55,216 nt of DNA from a virus: the IMG/VR virus record IMGVR_UViG_3300047274_000273, positions 1-55,216 of that record. One strand, written 5' to 3'. Position 1 is the first letter of the stretch; every line of letters starts with the position of its first letter. Of the stretch, positions 32,557 to 40,002 are shown piece by piece. The translations under genes and the position numbers were made by a program. The notes beneath the pieces are model-generated. The model was not told the DNA's origin and did no database searches. It worked only from the letters and a program-made list of their open reading frames with translations.

Positions 32557-32822
32557 TAACGGTAGTCCTTCTTGTCACCATAGCGTTCGTTGTAGTCATA
32601 GCCTTCGTTGTATTCAGCTCGGCTTAATTCGTCTGTGACTTCAACGCGGGGACCACTGTCTCCACCAACACCACCATAGTGAGCACCACGTGGACGACCA
32701 TAGTAGGAATCGGCACTGCCACGATCATAGAGGCTACCGTGATTTGTGCGGATGAACTGCCAACCACGCAGTGCTCGTACCACCTGCTTCTGCTCGTCTT
32801 CGGTCATGATATGTAGGTACAT
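32556..32822 (-). CDS. hypothetical Gly/Tyr-rich protein
   Basis: An 88-residue protein; the second half is rich in Gly, Tyr, Arg and Asp (RGAHYGGVGGDSGPR...), suggesting disorder. The first half (TEDEQKQVVRALRGW) is helical. Starts after ACAAGGAGCGAAAG. Function unknown. Confidence 0.65.
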   Translation of the reverse strand: MYLHIMTEDEQKQVVRALRGWQFIRTNHGSLYDRGSADSYYGRPRGAHYGGVGGDSGPRVEVTDELSRAEYNEGYDYNERYGDKKDYR

Positions 32823-32852
32823 CTTTCGCTCCTTGTTATTCACTATACCCAT

Positions 32853-32881
32853 AGTATAGCACCGAGTAGCCAAAAGGTCAA
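32853..32881 (-). promoter_or_regulatory. sigma70-type early promoter
   Basis: GGTTGACC, 17 bp, TATACT. Confidence 0.85.
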
Positions 32882-32899
32882 CCAAAATATCGAAAGACC

Positions 32900-33256
32900 C
32901 TAGACGATCACGGGTTTCCTGGCAGGTGCCCGATCATCCCAGATCCGGTAGCTGTGGTTGGCACGTACCCAGTCTGCGAATGTCTGCGGCTCAGTCTTGA
33001 ACCATGCCATAATGTCGTCGGGTCCTATGTCATCCTGGCTGGTGAACACATAGATCTCGTAGTGCCTATGTGTGTTATACTGTGCCCTGAGCTTGAGCGC
33101 AGTGAGGTTGAAGCTCACGGGCTTCTCAACTCGCTTGCTCTGTTTGATGCTGTCAAACAGATGGTTCTTAGCCCAGTTGTCGGGGTGATGTTCCGTGATT
33201 TCTTCAAAGAACTCCACACCCTCACAGTCCCAAGAGACTAGGTAGTAGCGTGTCAT
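32900..33256 (-). CDS. hypothetical protein
   Basis: A 118-residue protein starting MTRYYLVSWDCEGVEFFEEIT. The ATG overlaps the stop of the small HTH-like gene (ATGA), which makes it preferable to upstream in-frame starts. It has HYEIYVFTSQDDIGPDDI and ends basic. No known domain. Confidence 0.65.
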   Translation of the reverse strand: MTRYYLVSWDCEGVEFFEEITEHHPDNWAKNHLFDSIKQSKRVEKPVSFNLTALKLRAQYNTHRHYEIYVFTSQDDIGPDDIMAWFKTEPQTFADWVRANHSYRIWDDRAPARKPVIV

Positions 33257-33426
33257 GAATTGACTGTGTTGTGCGGGTCGAACTCGTCGGCTTCGTCCAA
33301 GGACTCTGACTGCATCCAATCATAGACTAGTTGCAGAGGACAGTCTAGGATCTTAGCGATCATCTTAGGACCGTGTCCTTCGATATACAGTTGCTCGATG
33401 TCGTAGGCAAGATCACTCACGCTCAT
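33253..33426 (-). CDS. 57-residue HTH-like phage protein
   Basis: MSVSDLAYDIEQLYIEGHGPKMIAKILDCPLQLVYDWM reads as a compact helix-turn-helix (helices at about 3-14, 19-27, 31-39), the layout of small phage transcription-associated proteins. The acidic tail follows. Overlaps both neighbours by ATGA. Could regulate early genes; no direct evidence. Confidence 0.62.
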   Translation of the reverse strand: MSVSDLAYDIEQLYIEGHGPKMIAKILDCPLQLVYDWMQSESLDEADEFDPHNTVNS

Positions 33427-33548
33427 TGCGCGGTCTCCTTCATGATAACCTGGGTTTTACTCACAGCCTTGTCAATGGCAGATGCTACACCCGACACACC
33501 TACCGTGGCCACAAACATACCTGCGATGAATGCTAGTAGAATTTTCAT
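33423..33548 (-). CDS. 41-residue membrane or exported protein
   Basis: MKILLAFIAGMFVATVGVSG then a charged tail. One hydrophobic helix, possibly a signal sequence cut at ASA. Shine-Dalgarno TAAGGAGCGATC lies right behind the preceding stop. Real by its ribosome site and overlap. Confidence 0.62.
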   Translation of the reverse strand: MKILLAFIAGMFVATVGVSGVASAIDKAVSKTQVIMKETAQ

Positions 33549-33557
33549 GATCGCTCC

Positions 33558-33650
33558 TTAGCCTACAAAGATCCAATAAGAACCTACGGCAATCGCATAG
33601 ACCGCGACCGCGTAGCCCAATAGCTTGATGTCTTCGATTAACCACTCCAT
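33558..33650 (-). CDS. 30-residue membrane protein
   Basis: MEWLIEDIKLLGYAVAVYAIAV... one hydrophobic helix. It is the first gene after a consensus promoter and has AAAGGAGCG before ATG, so it is likely translated despite being among the smallest here. Confidence 0.65.
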   Translation of the reverse strand: MEWLIEDIKLLGYAVAVYAIAVGSYWIFVG

Positions 33651-33682
33651 TTTGACGCTCCTTTCTTAACTGTCTAGCCTAT

Positions 33683-33711
33683 AGTATAACACCAATCTGT
33701 CTAGATGTCAA
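33683..33711 (-). promoter_or_regulatory. sigma70-type early promoter
   Basis: TTGACA, 17 bp, TATACT; lacks the GG before TTGACA seen in most others. Confidence 0.9.
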
Positions 33712-33739
33712 GTTCGGATTTACGCACACACGTAGCAGC

Positions 33740-33768
33740 GGGGTCTGTGGCTAAAAAGCCACAACCCC
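33740..33768 (-). terminator. stem-loop after the VWA gene
   Basis: GGGGTTGTGGCT and AGCCACAGACCCC form a long stem around a T-rich loop, 10 bases after the stop at 33778. No T-run follows, so intrinsic termination is uncertain. Confidence 0.5.
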
Positions 33769-33777
33769 TGGCACTCT

Positions 33778-34989
33778 TCAGGCCGCTTCCTTTTCGTAGA
33801 TCACAGTCTGTCCAAAGGGCGCCTCTGCCTGCGTATTACCCTTGACAACGAAGATCGTGTCGCAGTAGTCCTCTTCACCCCAACCACCGCAGGGATAGCC
33901 GTCTGTGAACATGATGAACTTCTTGGGCTGGATATCGTTGTCACGCATGAACTCCCAATTGACTTCAAAGGAAGTACCGCCGCCACCCTGAGGTTCGTAG
34001 TTGACAAGGTCTTCTGAGTTGTCATGAGTCACAGTCTGGTGATTGTAGATCTCAGTGTCAAAGCACCAGATATTGACCTTGAAGTCTTCGAACTGATCCA
34101 TGATGCCCTTGACCTCTGACAAGAACACTGAAGCATCTTCCTCACCGATCGAACCTGACATATCAATGCCAATGGCTACGTCGATGGTAGTTGCTTCCTT
34201 CATGCCCGGAAGGATCGCACCACTGTGAGCACTCTTACGGTTGAAGCGTTGGAACGAGAAGTCGTTGCGAACGATGCTTTGGATCTCTTGACGCACAAGT
34301 TCACGCCAGGAAATCTTAGGCTCAGTCATAGACTTGATCATACGCATGATGCCTGCAGGAGTCTTACCTGCACCAGCGGCCGCGGCACTCTGGATCATGG
34401 CTTCTTTGATCTCATCCTTGATGCGTTGTGCATCTTCCTTAGAGATCTTAGGACGACCCTTGCCATCCTTGTCGCCATCGCCATCACCTTCGCCGTTCTC
34501 ACCATCACCTTCTTTGATGTGCTCGTCGAGCAGGTCACCCAATTGCTTGAGCAGTTCGGGCATACTGATCTTCTCTGCTTTGTCGTAGAGATCATCGTAG
34601 ATCTCTTCCCAAGCCATGCCACGGTACTTTGGATCGTAGCAGATCTTGACCTGGGTGATCTTGTCACCGATACGCTCATCTACAAGGATTTGGTTTACGG
34701 CATAGTCTTGTGCGATGTTGCTGAGCTGACGATCACGGCTACCTACGCGACCAAAGTGGTCAAACACGCAGTGGCAGATCTCGTGACCAAACAAGAATTC
34801 AAGTTGTTTGATCGAGAGCTTTTCTACGAACTTGGTATTGTAATAAAAGTCACGACCGTTAGTGGCCGCGGTTGGGCACCAGTCGTCTGCATTGATCAAA
34901 CGCATACGAGTGGCCATGTTGCCGAAGAAAGGTGCTTTGAGTAGCAGTCCTACTCGGGCAGTGGTTAGTTTATCGATGATCGGGTCCAT
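33778..34989 (-). CDS. VWA-domain putative metallopeptidase (DUF2201-type)
   Basis: A 403-residue protein. Residues 1-130 resemble a putative metallopeptidase domain with HEICH at 69-73 (HExxH zinc site). An acidic Gly/Asp/Lys linker spans about 158-185. The C-terminal part is a von Willebrand A domain with MIDAS DMSGS at 276-280 and FTDGYPCGG later. Such proteins pair with MoxR AAA+ ATPases as chaperone-like complexes, and a MoxR gene lies directly upstream. Own perfect promoter. Confidence 0.88.
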   Translation of the reverse strand: MDPIIDKLTTARVGLLLKAPFFGNMATRMRLINADDWCPTAATNGRDFYYNTKFVEKLSIKQLEFLFGHEICHCVFDHFGRVGSRDRQLSNIAQDYAVNQILVDERIGDKITQVKICYDPKYRGMAWEEIYDDLYDKAEKISMPELLKQLGDLLDEHIKEGDGENGEGDGDGDKDGKGRPKISKEDAQRIKDEIKEAMIQSAAAAGAGKTPAGIMRMIKSMTEPKISWRELVRQEIQSIVRNDFSFQRFNRKSAHSGAILPGMKEATTIDVAIGIDMSGSIGEEDASVFLSEVKGIMDQFEDFKVNIWCFDTEIYNHQTVTHDNSEDLVNYEPQGGGGTSFEVNWEFMRDNDIQPKKFIMFTDGYPCGGWGEEDYCDTIFVVKGNTQAEAPFGQTVIYEKEAA

Positions 34990-35013
34990 TCGCTCTCCTT
35001 ACTGTATGTATCT

Positions 35014-35042
35014 ATTATAGCACCTTCTGGCACCCTTGTCAA
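35014..35042 (-). promoter_or_regulatory. sigma70-type early promoter
   Basis: GGTTGACA, 17 bp, TATAAT, perfect consensus, directly after the MoxR terminator. Confidence 0.92.
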
Positions 35043-35044
35043 CC

Positions 35045-35083
35045 AAAAAAGGCGGGCTAGAGCCCTGGGTGAGCCCTAGCCCT
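35045..35083 (-). terminator. Rho-independent terminator after moxR-like gene
   Basis: GGGCTAG / CTAGCCC arms (35076-35082 and 35054-35060) with inner pairing, followed on the minus strand by six T. It separates MoxR from the VWA gene, which then has its own promoter. Confidence 0.82.
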
Positions 35084-35098
35084 ACGATGGACGAGGTC

Positions 35099-36184
35099 TT
35101 AATTCTCCATCGCACTCAAAACATACTTGCCGAAACGCTTGTGGAACTCGTCGAAGCTCGTCATCTTAGTAGCGTCAAAGGGCAGGTTGTAGTTGGTAAG
35201 ACCGGTCTTGGCACCCATGACCACCAGCTCAGTCGGGAAGTTATCCATCATGTAGCGGAAGAAACGGTCTGCCTTCTCGTCAAACTTCTTGTCCTTCTTC
35301 TCAGCGGCATCCTTGAGCTCGTAGCAGAGGCTCACAGTCAAAGAATACATGGCTGACACTTCTTTGATAGCCAAGTCCTTGACCTTGCCGTCGAGGATGT
35401 CTTCTGCCTTGGGCAGTTTACCTGCGATCTTACGGTGAGCCATGAACTTGACAGCAAGACCGTCACCGATAGCACCTGCGACCAAAGTAGTCAGGGTCTC
35501 GTTGTCAACATCGTCGTCGTTGAGCAGGTCGCTGACGAAAACCCAAGAACGAGGAGTTGCGAAACTCTTGCTAGGGCTCTTAGGATCGAAGTCATAGAGG
35601 TCCTGCTTGGCGAAACCCACATAACCAACAACCTCAGGGTGAACATTGTTCATCACAGCCCACTCTTGGAAGTCATCGAAGTCTACCTTCATTTCCAAGT
35701 GCAGGAAGCGGTTAGCCAACGGAGCAGGCATACGGTAGGTAACACCACGGTCACCTTCGCGGTTACCAGCGGCAACGATGTCAACACCCTTAGGCAGAGT
35801 GTAGGTGCCAACGCGGCGGTTCAGGATCAACTGATAGGCCGCGGCCTGTACCGCAGGAGGAGCAGAGTTCAGCTCGTCCAAGAAGATCAGTGCGGTGGAC
35901 TCTGGGTCCGTAGGAAGCTCTGCAGGGGGAGCCCAGACCATCTTGCCTTGTTCTGCGTTGTAATAAGGAATACCCTTGATGTCGGTGGGCTCCCAAAGTG
36001 CTAGGCGAACGTCGATGACTTCGCGACCAGCATCTTCACCGATCTGCTTGACGAGATCGGATTTGCCAATACCCGGAGGACCCCACAGGAATACAGGACG
36101 GCGAACTGAAATCGCCTTACGGATCGCCTTCTTGGCCGACTTAGGACCAACTTGACGGACGGAAATATCTTGTGCTTTTGCCAT
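35099..36184 (-). CDS. MoxR-family AAA+ ATPase
   Basis: A 361-residue AAA+ protein: Walker A GPPGIGKS at 35-42, Walker B LIFLDE at 99-104, and a sensor AAGNREGDRGV near 140. The MoxR type remodels or matures protein complexes with VWA partners; the neighbour at 33778 is such a partner. Starts after a long leader with ACGAGG, differing from the GGAGCG class. Confidence 0.9.
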   Translation of the reverse strand: MAKAQDISVRQVGPKSAKKAIRKAISVRRPVFLWGPPGIGKSDLVKQIGEDAGREVIDVRLALWEPTDIKGIPYYNAEQGKMVWAPPAELPTDPESTALIFLDELNSAPPAVQAAAYQLILNRRVGTYTLPKGVDIVAAGNREGDRGVTYRMPAPLANRFLHLEMKVDFDDFQEWAVMNNVHPEVVGYVGFAKQDLYDFDPKSPSKSFATPRSWVFVSDLLNDDDVDNETLTTLVAGAIGDGLAVKFMAHRKIAGKLPKAEDILDGKVKDLAIKEVSAMYSLTVSLCYELKDAAEKKDKKFDEKADRFFRYMMDNFPTELVVMGAKTGLTNYNLPFDATKMTSFDEFHKRFGKYVLSAMEN

Positions 36185-36236
36185 CTAAGACCTCGTTAAA
36201 AAAAGTTGAACTACTAATTGCTTTCCCAGTGTTAGT

Positions 36237-36265
36237 ATTGTAGCACCAAACCACTCAGTTGTCAA
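36237..36265 (-). promoter_or_regulatory. sigma70-type early promoter
   Basis: GGTTGACA, 17 bp, TACAAT. TGA of the -35 is the stop of the upstream gene. Confidence 0.9.
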
Positions 36266-36906
36266 CCACTGATTTTCACATAGTTGAGCTGTGTTGTTTT
36301 ATCGCCACGGATGTTCTTGATCTTGCCCTTGATGCGCAGGGTAGCGTCCTTGGCTAGATCTTTGTTGAACCAGAAGTCCACGAAGCTTTCACCCATGCGG
36401 GCTTGGATCTTGAACTTGTTGAAATTAACATTGTAACGGCTGTTGATGACCACGATGTCACCTTGTACAGCATCCCCTTCAGCTCCTTGGAGCTGTTCCG
36501 AGGTATAGATTTCCCTCTTGAGCTCGGTACGCTGCTGATCACGTTGAGCCACAGAGGGCAAACAGCTGACCACAGCAAAGTCGTAGAGATCGCGTCCCGT
36601 GAATTGATCTTTGGCAGCGATCCGCATGGCAGTCTTTTGGAAGTCATTGAGCTGCCCTGTGAGCGCCAGCAGGGTATAGCTTTTGAAGTGATCCCGCGCC
36701 GAGCGACCTGCAGCATAGTCGGCCTCGGTGACTTCTACGAAGTTGCCGGTACGAAGCCAATCCTTGACCATGTTCTTGTTGGCTTCACGACCACGGCAGG
36801 GAGGAACAGCATTGGGTAACCATTCGGTTTCTTTGAGGTAGGCTCCGTTGATACGCTGCGCGGCAGCAGCACAGGCCCAGACTTGATCAGCAGTAAATTC
36901 CATCAT
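36262..36906 (-). CDS. hypothetical protein, possible OB-fold
   Basis: A 214-residue protein: helical first half (MMEFTADQVWACAAAAQRING...) and a strand-rich C-terminal part (IVVINSRYNVNFNKFKIQARM ... LRIKGKIKNIRG) consistent with an OB-fold nucleic-acid binding domain. No enzymatic motif. Could be a single-strand-binding accessory; unproven. Starts at tandem ATGs after TAGGAGCG. Confidence 0.65.
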   Translation of the reverse strand: MMEFTADQVWACAAAAQRINGAYLKETEWLPNAVPPCRGREANKNMVKDWLRTGNFVEVTEADYAAGRSARDHFKSYTLLALTGQLNDFQKTAMRIAAKDQFTGRDLYDFAVVSCLPSVAQRDQQRTELKREIYTSEQLQGAEGDAVQGDIVVINSRYNVNFNKFKIQARMGESFVDFWFNKDLAKDATLRIKGKIKNIRGDKTTQLNYVKISG

Positions 36907-36932
36907 CGCTCCTAATCTCTTAGTATGCGTCT

Positions 36933-36961
36933 ATTATAACACTATGTATCCAAAGTGTCAA
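36933..36961 (-). promoter_or_regulatory. sigma70-type early promoter
   Basis: GGTTGACA, 17 bp, TATAAT, perfect consensus. Confidence 0.92.
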
Positions 36962-37010
36962 CCACTTTTGGGAGTGCCGGCGGCTGTGGCTTTTTCGCAA
37001 CAAAGAGGTC

Positions 37011-37037
37011 AAAAAAACAGGGTCCTAAGACCCTGTT
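37011..37037 (-). terminator. Rho-independent terminator
   Basis: A 9-bp perfect stem AACAGGGTC / GACCCTGTT with a 4-base loop, then seven T on the minus strand. Ends the HTH gene's transcript. Confidence 0.92.
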
Positions 37038-37047
37038 CAAAACCGCC

Positions 37048-37083
37048 CCGGGAGCGAATCGGATTGGTTTTGAGGAGCGAACC
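37048..37083 (-). promoter_or_regulatory. double anti-Shine-Dalgarno motif in 3'UTR
   Basis: The transcript after the HTH gene stop contains GGTTCGCTCCTC (37072-37083) and the 18-mer AATCCGATTCGCTCCCGG (37048-37065). They are complementary to AGGAGCGAAC and GGAGCGAAT, the two common Shine-Dalgarno variants of early genes. Confidence 0.6.
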
Positions 37084-37359
37084 TTAGGCTACGGTCCAAC
37101 CAGCAGCCTTGGCCATGTAACCAAGTGCTACGATTTCGCGGCTAGGTTGACCCATTTCGTACTCGGTAACCTGCACACCATTGCCAGCCTTGCGACTGTT
37201 GCTGTAGACAGCATAGCCACCCTTGCGGATGCGGCTAGCTTCTGCGGCTAGATTCTTTACACCAAAACGCTTCTCAGCTTGTGAGGCTGTAAGAGTTTCA
37301 CCATTGTAAAGAGCTTGGAAGACCTTGAAAGTCTTGGTTTCGGGATTGAATCGCTTCAT
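37084..37359 (-). CDS. winged-HTH protein (HTH_39-like)
   Basis: A 91-residue protein: FKVFQALYNGETLTASQAEKRFGVKNLAAEASRIRKGGYAVYS matches the HTH_39 pattern, where a helix pair, a recognition helix and a wing strand bind DNA. Likely a small regulator. Its Shine-Dalgarno is GAGGAA rather than GGAGCG, its promoter is a variant, its leader is about 50 bases, and its 3'UTR has two anti-GGAGCG motifs. Confidence 0.78.
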   Translation of the reverse strand: MKRFNPETKTFKVFQALYNGETLTASQAEKRFGVKNLAAEASRIRKGGYAVYSNSRKAGNGVQVTEYEMGQPSREIVALGYMAKAAGWTVA

Positions 37360-37411
37360 TTTTTTTCCTCTATATGTTAACAGCTGATTACTTGTTCTTC
37401 AGCGTTCTTAT

Positions 37412-37440
37412 AATATACTAGAATCCAAAGTATAATGCAA
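37412..37440 (-). promoter_or_regulatory. sigma70-type promoter, variant
   Basis: TTGCAT, 17 bp, TATATT. It departs from the shared GGTTGACA element, so this regulator gene may be differently timed. Confidence 0.7.
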
Positions 37441-37457
37441 GAACTGTGATCGCCAAA

Positions 37458-37661
37458 TTACTTTTTGCTAACCTTCACGCTGGGCACCGCCATGATGATC
37501 GCAGCGGCCAACCATGTCCAGAACGTGTAGGGTAGCACAGATTCAGGCCAAAGATACCGCCCAAATTCATTTATGGCCCAGATAAAGGCCAAAGGTCCGA
37601 TGGCCACGAAGAACACGATCACGGCCACTAAACCAACGATAGTCATAAGTTTACTCATCAT
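37458..37661 (-). CDS. 67-residue two-helix membrane protein
   Basis: Hydrophobic helices at about 4-28 (including GPLAFIWAIN) and 42-60. Starts at tandem ATGs overlapping the end of the GcrA-like gene. I recall similar proteins in T4-like marine phages. Inner membrane; role unknown. Confidence 0.68.
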   Translation of the reverse strand: MMSKLMTIVGLVAVIVFFVAIGPLAFIWAINEFGRYLWPESVLPYTFWTWLAAAIIMAVPSVKVSKK

Positions 37662-37881
37662 CTGCCTCCTGTGCAGCGGCCAAAGCAGCGATCTCGGCGT
37701 CGATGGCCTTTTCTTTCTTCTTACCAGCCAGGGCAGTGCCTCGCTGATAGACTCGCCAGTAGTGTTCACCGCAGTAGGCCTTGCCCTCTAGGGTCTTGGC
37801 ACCACAGTAATGAACAGGCCCCTTGCGGGGATCCTGTTCAGGACCAATCCACTGGCACTCACGGATTGGAATATCAATCAT
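37651..37881 (-). CDS. GcrA-like zinc-motif protein
   Basis: A 76-residue protein with CQWIG at 9-13, HYCGAKTLEGKAYCGEHYW at 24-42 and VYQRG at 44-48. This is the Cys-x-Trp ... Cys-Gly ... Tyr-Cys-xx-His pattern of the GcrA family C terminus. GcrA is an alphaproteobacterial sigma70-binding cell-cycle regulator. The phage version lacks the N-terminal HTH, so it could compete for RNA polymerase. Family match is from the motif only. Confidence 0.65.
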   Translation of the reverse strand: MIDIPIRECQWIGPEQDPRKGPVHYCGAKTLEGKAYCGEHYWRVYQRGTALAGKKKEKAIDAEIAALAAAQEADDE

Positions 37882-39008
37882 TAATGCATCCCCTTCATAA
37901 CAGTGACCTTGGCCATGTTCTGCCAGTTAGTAGGAAAGCTCTTGCGAAGATCCGCGACCTTGAGCACAGTACGCAGGCTCAGCTCACGCATTTGAGCACG
38001 ATGCTCTTTGATGAAGTTAACCACTTCGTCCTTAGCGATCTGCTCAAGCTCGTAGCTATCCAACATACCGTCCTTGACGATCTGCTCAATGCGCAAGACC
38101 TTCTCGCGATCAGTGTCCATGCGCAGGTCAATGTAGTGGCAACGGCTTTCAAGAGCGGCAAGGTGTTCTTGCAGTTTCTTGCTTCGCACATTCTCGAACT
38201 TCAAGTTCGTGATAAAGATAGCACCACCCTTGAACTCGAAACGATCTGGCACACCTTCCGAACGAAGCAGACGGCTGTCAGTGTTCCACGAGATAGTACG
38301 CTTCTTGGATGAATCCAAAGCGGCCTTCAAGATGTTCAAAGACACATCGTCCAACAGGATGCTGTCACAGTCATCAAACACAAGAATGCTCTTAGCGTCT
38401 GAGTACTTGTAGAGCTTGGTGTAGAGTCCAATGGCACTCATAGCACCCTTGACGATCTCGTACTTGGGCTTGCGTTCGCCCAGGGTGTTGAACAGATCTT
38501 CTTTGCTTAGTACTTCTTCAACACCAAAGCTCTTGCCCACGCCTGGAGGGCCAGTGACGATCATAGCACGAACATCACCGCCTTTGACAGCCTTGGTCAT
38601 CTCAGTGAGGATCTCAAAGCGCATGCGAGTACGCTCGATGATCTGCTCATCGGTCTCGTGTGCTACAGCCTCATCAGAAACCTTAACTTGGGTGAAGTCC
38701 GTGACTTCGACACCCTTGACGGGCTTGCTCTTAAGAGCTGTCAGCATTGCTACTCCTTGTGGAATGGGTTTGGCACTACCTGCAACATTGTAGGCACCCT
38801 GCTCGCAACGGATGCGGATGCTACGATCAGGGAAGCCAGGCTGGCTAGCACCTTCGACAGTGACATAGCCTGTACCGTCTTTGGCTACCTTGTAGTCTTC
38901 TACTAGTTTAAAAGTAAGCCCTGCAACATTGGTGGGTTGACCCTTGATGTTGTAGTAACCCTCAGTGAAAGTAATATACACAGTTCGCTCCTGTTGTTTA
39001 TTGAACAT
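37881..39008 (-). CDS. AAA ATPase
   Basis: Up to 375 residues. The first 115 are strand-rich; then Walker A GPPGVGKS at 153-160, Walker B ILVFDDCDS near 208, and a sensor-like ITNLKFE near 267. Single AAA domain of unknown partner. Two starts compete: ATG 39008 lies 6 bases after the -10 (leaderless), whereas GTG 38981 has GGAGCGAACT just upstream like other early genes. The protein would then be 366 residues. Confidence 0.85.
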   Translation of the reverse strand: MFNKQQERTVYITFTEGYYNIKGQPTNVAGLTFKLVEDYKVAKDGTGYVTVEGASQPGFPDRSIRIRCEQGAYNVAGSAKPIPQGVAMLTALKSKPVKGVEVTDFTQVKVSDEAVAHETDEQIIERTRMRFEILTEMTKAVKGGDVRAMIVTGPPGVGKSFGVEEVLSKEDLFNTLGERKPKYEIVKGAMSAIGLYTKLYKYSDAKSILVFDDCDSILLDDVSLNILKAALDSSKKRTISWNTDSRLLRSEGVPDRFEFKGGAIFITNLKFENVRSKKLQEHLAALESRCHYIDLRMDTDREKVLRIEQIVKDGMLDSYELEQIAKDEVVNFIKEHRAQMRELSLRTVLKVADLRKSFPTNWQNMAKVTVMKGMH

Positions 39009-39014
39009 ACCTCT

Positions 39015-39043
39015 ATTATATTACCAAACAGGGCTGTTGTCAA
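39015..39043 (-). promoter_or_regulatory. sigma70-type promoter, leaderless class with downstream SD
   Basis: GGTTGACA, 17 bp, TATAAT, 6 bases, ATG 39008. A second start, GTG 38981, has its own GGAGCG. Confidence 0.88.
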
Positions 39044-39054
39044 CCCCGTTCAGT

Positions 39055-39081
39055 AATAACCCTACGATCTCTAGGGTTATT
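39055..39081 (-). terminator. stem-loop at gene end
   Basis: AATAACCCTA / TAGGGTTATT, 10-bp perfect stem, includes the stop codon of the gene at 39077. No T-run follows, so it may act as a weak terminator or mRNA stabiliser. Confidence 0.5.
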
Positions 39082-39520
39082 CGTCCTCTGCTACCTTGGC
39101 TTCTTCCAGGGCCTGTGCCAGAGGGCCGTCATAGCGTCCGTAGAACTCTACATACCACTGATCGTCCAACCGATAGCAGTAGTTGTATTCCTCGAACTGT
39201 GCTTCGGAACGATACTCTGCGTAGTTCTTGAACACGCGAGCTTCAACACCTGCTTCGCCACGATCTCGTCCGTAGGCCACGCACCAATCCTCTCGCTTAT
39301 CACCCTCGGTATAGCGAGCATCAAAATCGTGTGTCTCGCCGATCTCTTTGCGTAGGCTGCTGACATCTCCCAAGAGCATGAGTGCCAAGATCTTAGCACG
39401 ATCCTTGTAGTGTGTCTGCAGGATCTCACCGTTGTTATCCAGGTAACCGTCCCAGTGGCAGTAGATCTGCATGATCTCACCGTTGGGCTGTTCCATTGCA
39501 ATAGTGCTACGAGTTGCCAT
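39077..39520 (-). CDS. conserved-looking phage protein
   Basis: A 147-residue acidic protein: MATRSTIAMEQPNGEIMQIYCHWDGYLDNNGEIL. This N terminus (MATRSxI ... YCHWDGY ... NG) is common in phage proteins of unknown function. The C-terminal half is Tyr/Glu-rich. Leader ACAGGAGCGAAC. Confidence 0.75.
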   Translation of the reverse strand: MATRSTIAMEQPNGEIMQIYCHWDGYLDNNGEILQTHYKDRAKILALMLLGDVSSLRKEIGETHDFDARYTEGDKREDWCVAYGRDRGEAGVEARVFKNYAEYRSEAQFEEYNYCYRLDDQWYVEFYGRYDGPLAQALEEAKVAEDE

Positions 39521-39550
39521 GTTCGCTCCTGTTTGTTTAACTTAGCCTAG

Positions 39551-39579
39551 AGTATAACACGGGCCGGAGCCCGTGTCAA
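39551..39579 (-). promoter_or_regulatory. sigma70-type promoter with palindromic spacer
   Basis: GGTTGACA, 17 bp, TATACT. An 8-bp inverted repeat ACACGGGC-TCCG-GCCCGTGT starts at the ACA of the -35 and ends just before the -10. Confidence 0.9.
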
Positions 39580-39587
39580 CCAATTTG

Positions 39588-39941
39588 TTAAATACCCTGG
39601 AACGCTGTCAGGGCTTTCTGTGCATCCGCGTCCAGCATACAGGCGTCCATGGCTTTCTGCTTTTCTGCTTCCACGGTCTTGCGATATGCCGCCAGCTCTG
39701 CGACCTTGGCTTCCATAGCAGGCCACACTACATCGGATGGGTTGAGGTAAGGACCAGTATAGTCCACCTTGTCCTCTTTAAGGGTGATCTCGCCTGAGCG
39801 GATGCCCTCAAACACCATGCCCCAAGTAGGCTGTTCCGGACGTCCTGCAGGGCCATAGAGTTCCACTGCCTTGGCCTGCACCTTTTCACGTGCGATCTCG
39901 TTGAGACGACGCACAAAATACTCACGCTGGGTTTGTTCCAT
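39588..39941 (-). CDS. hypothetical protein
   Basis: A 117-residue helical protein (REYFVRRLNEIAREKVQAKAVELYG) with coiled-coil-like second half. No known domain. Own promoter, TAGGAGCGAAAA leader; ends just before the palindromic promoter. Confidence 0.67.
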   Translation of the reverse strand: MEQTQREYFVRRLNEIAREKVQAKAVELYGPAGRPEQPTWGMVFEGIRSGEITLKEDKVDYTGPYLNPSDVVWPAMEAKVAELAAYRKTVEAEKQKAMDACMLDADAQKALTAFQGI

Positions 39942-39973
39942 TTTTCGCTCCTAAGTTGTTTAAAGGAAGTGCT

Positions 39974-40002
39974 AGTATAGCACCTTAACTGCCAGTTGTC
40001 AA
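39974..40002 (-). promoter_or_regulatory. sigma70-type early promoter
   Basis: GGTTGACA, 17 bp, TATACT, overlapping the last codons of the upstream gene. Confidence 0.92.

Noticed and set aside
34225-34944. 239-codon plus-strand open frame
   Set aside because: Antisense to the clear VWA/metallopeptidase gene, no ribosome site, and its composition mirrors the opposite strand's codon bias.
35435-36004. 189-codon plus-strand open frame
   Set aside because: Antisense to MoxR; mirror of strong codon bias.
37671-38312. 213-codon plus-strand open frame
   Set aside because: Antisense to the AAA ATPase with conserved Walker motifs; no recognisable domain.
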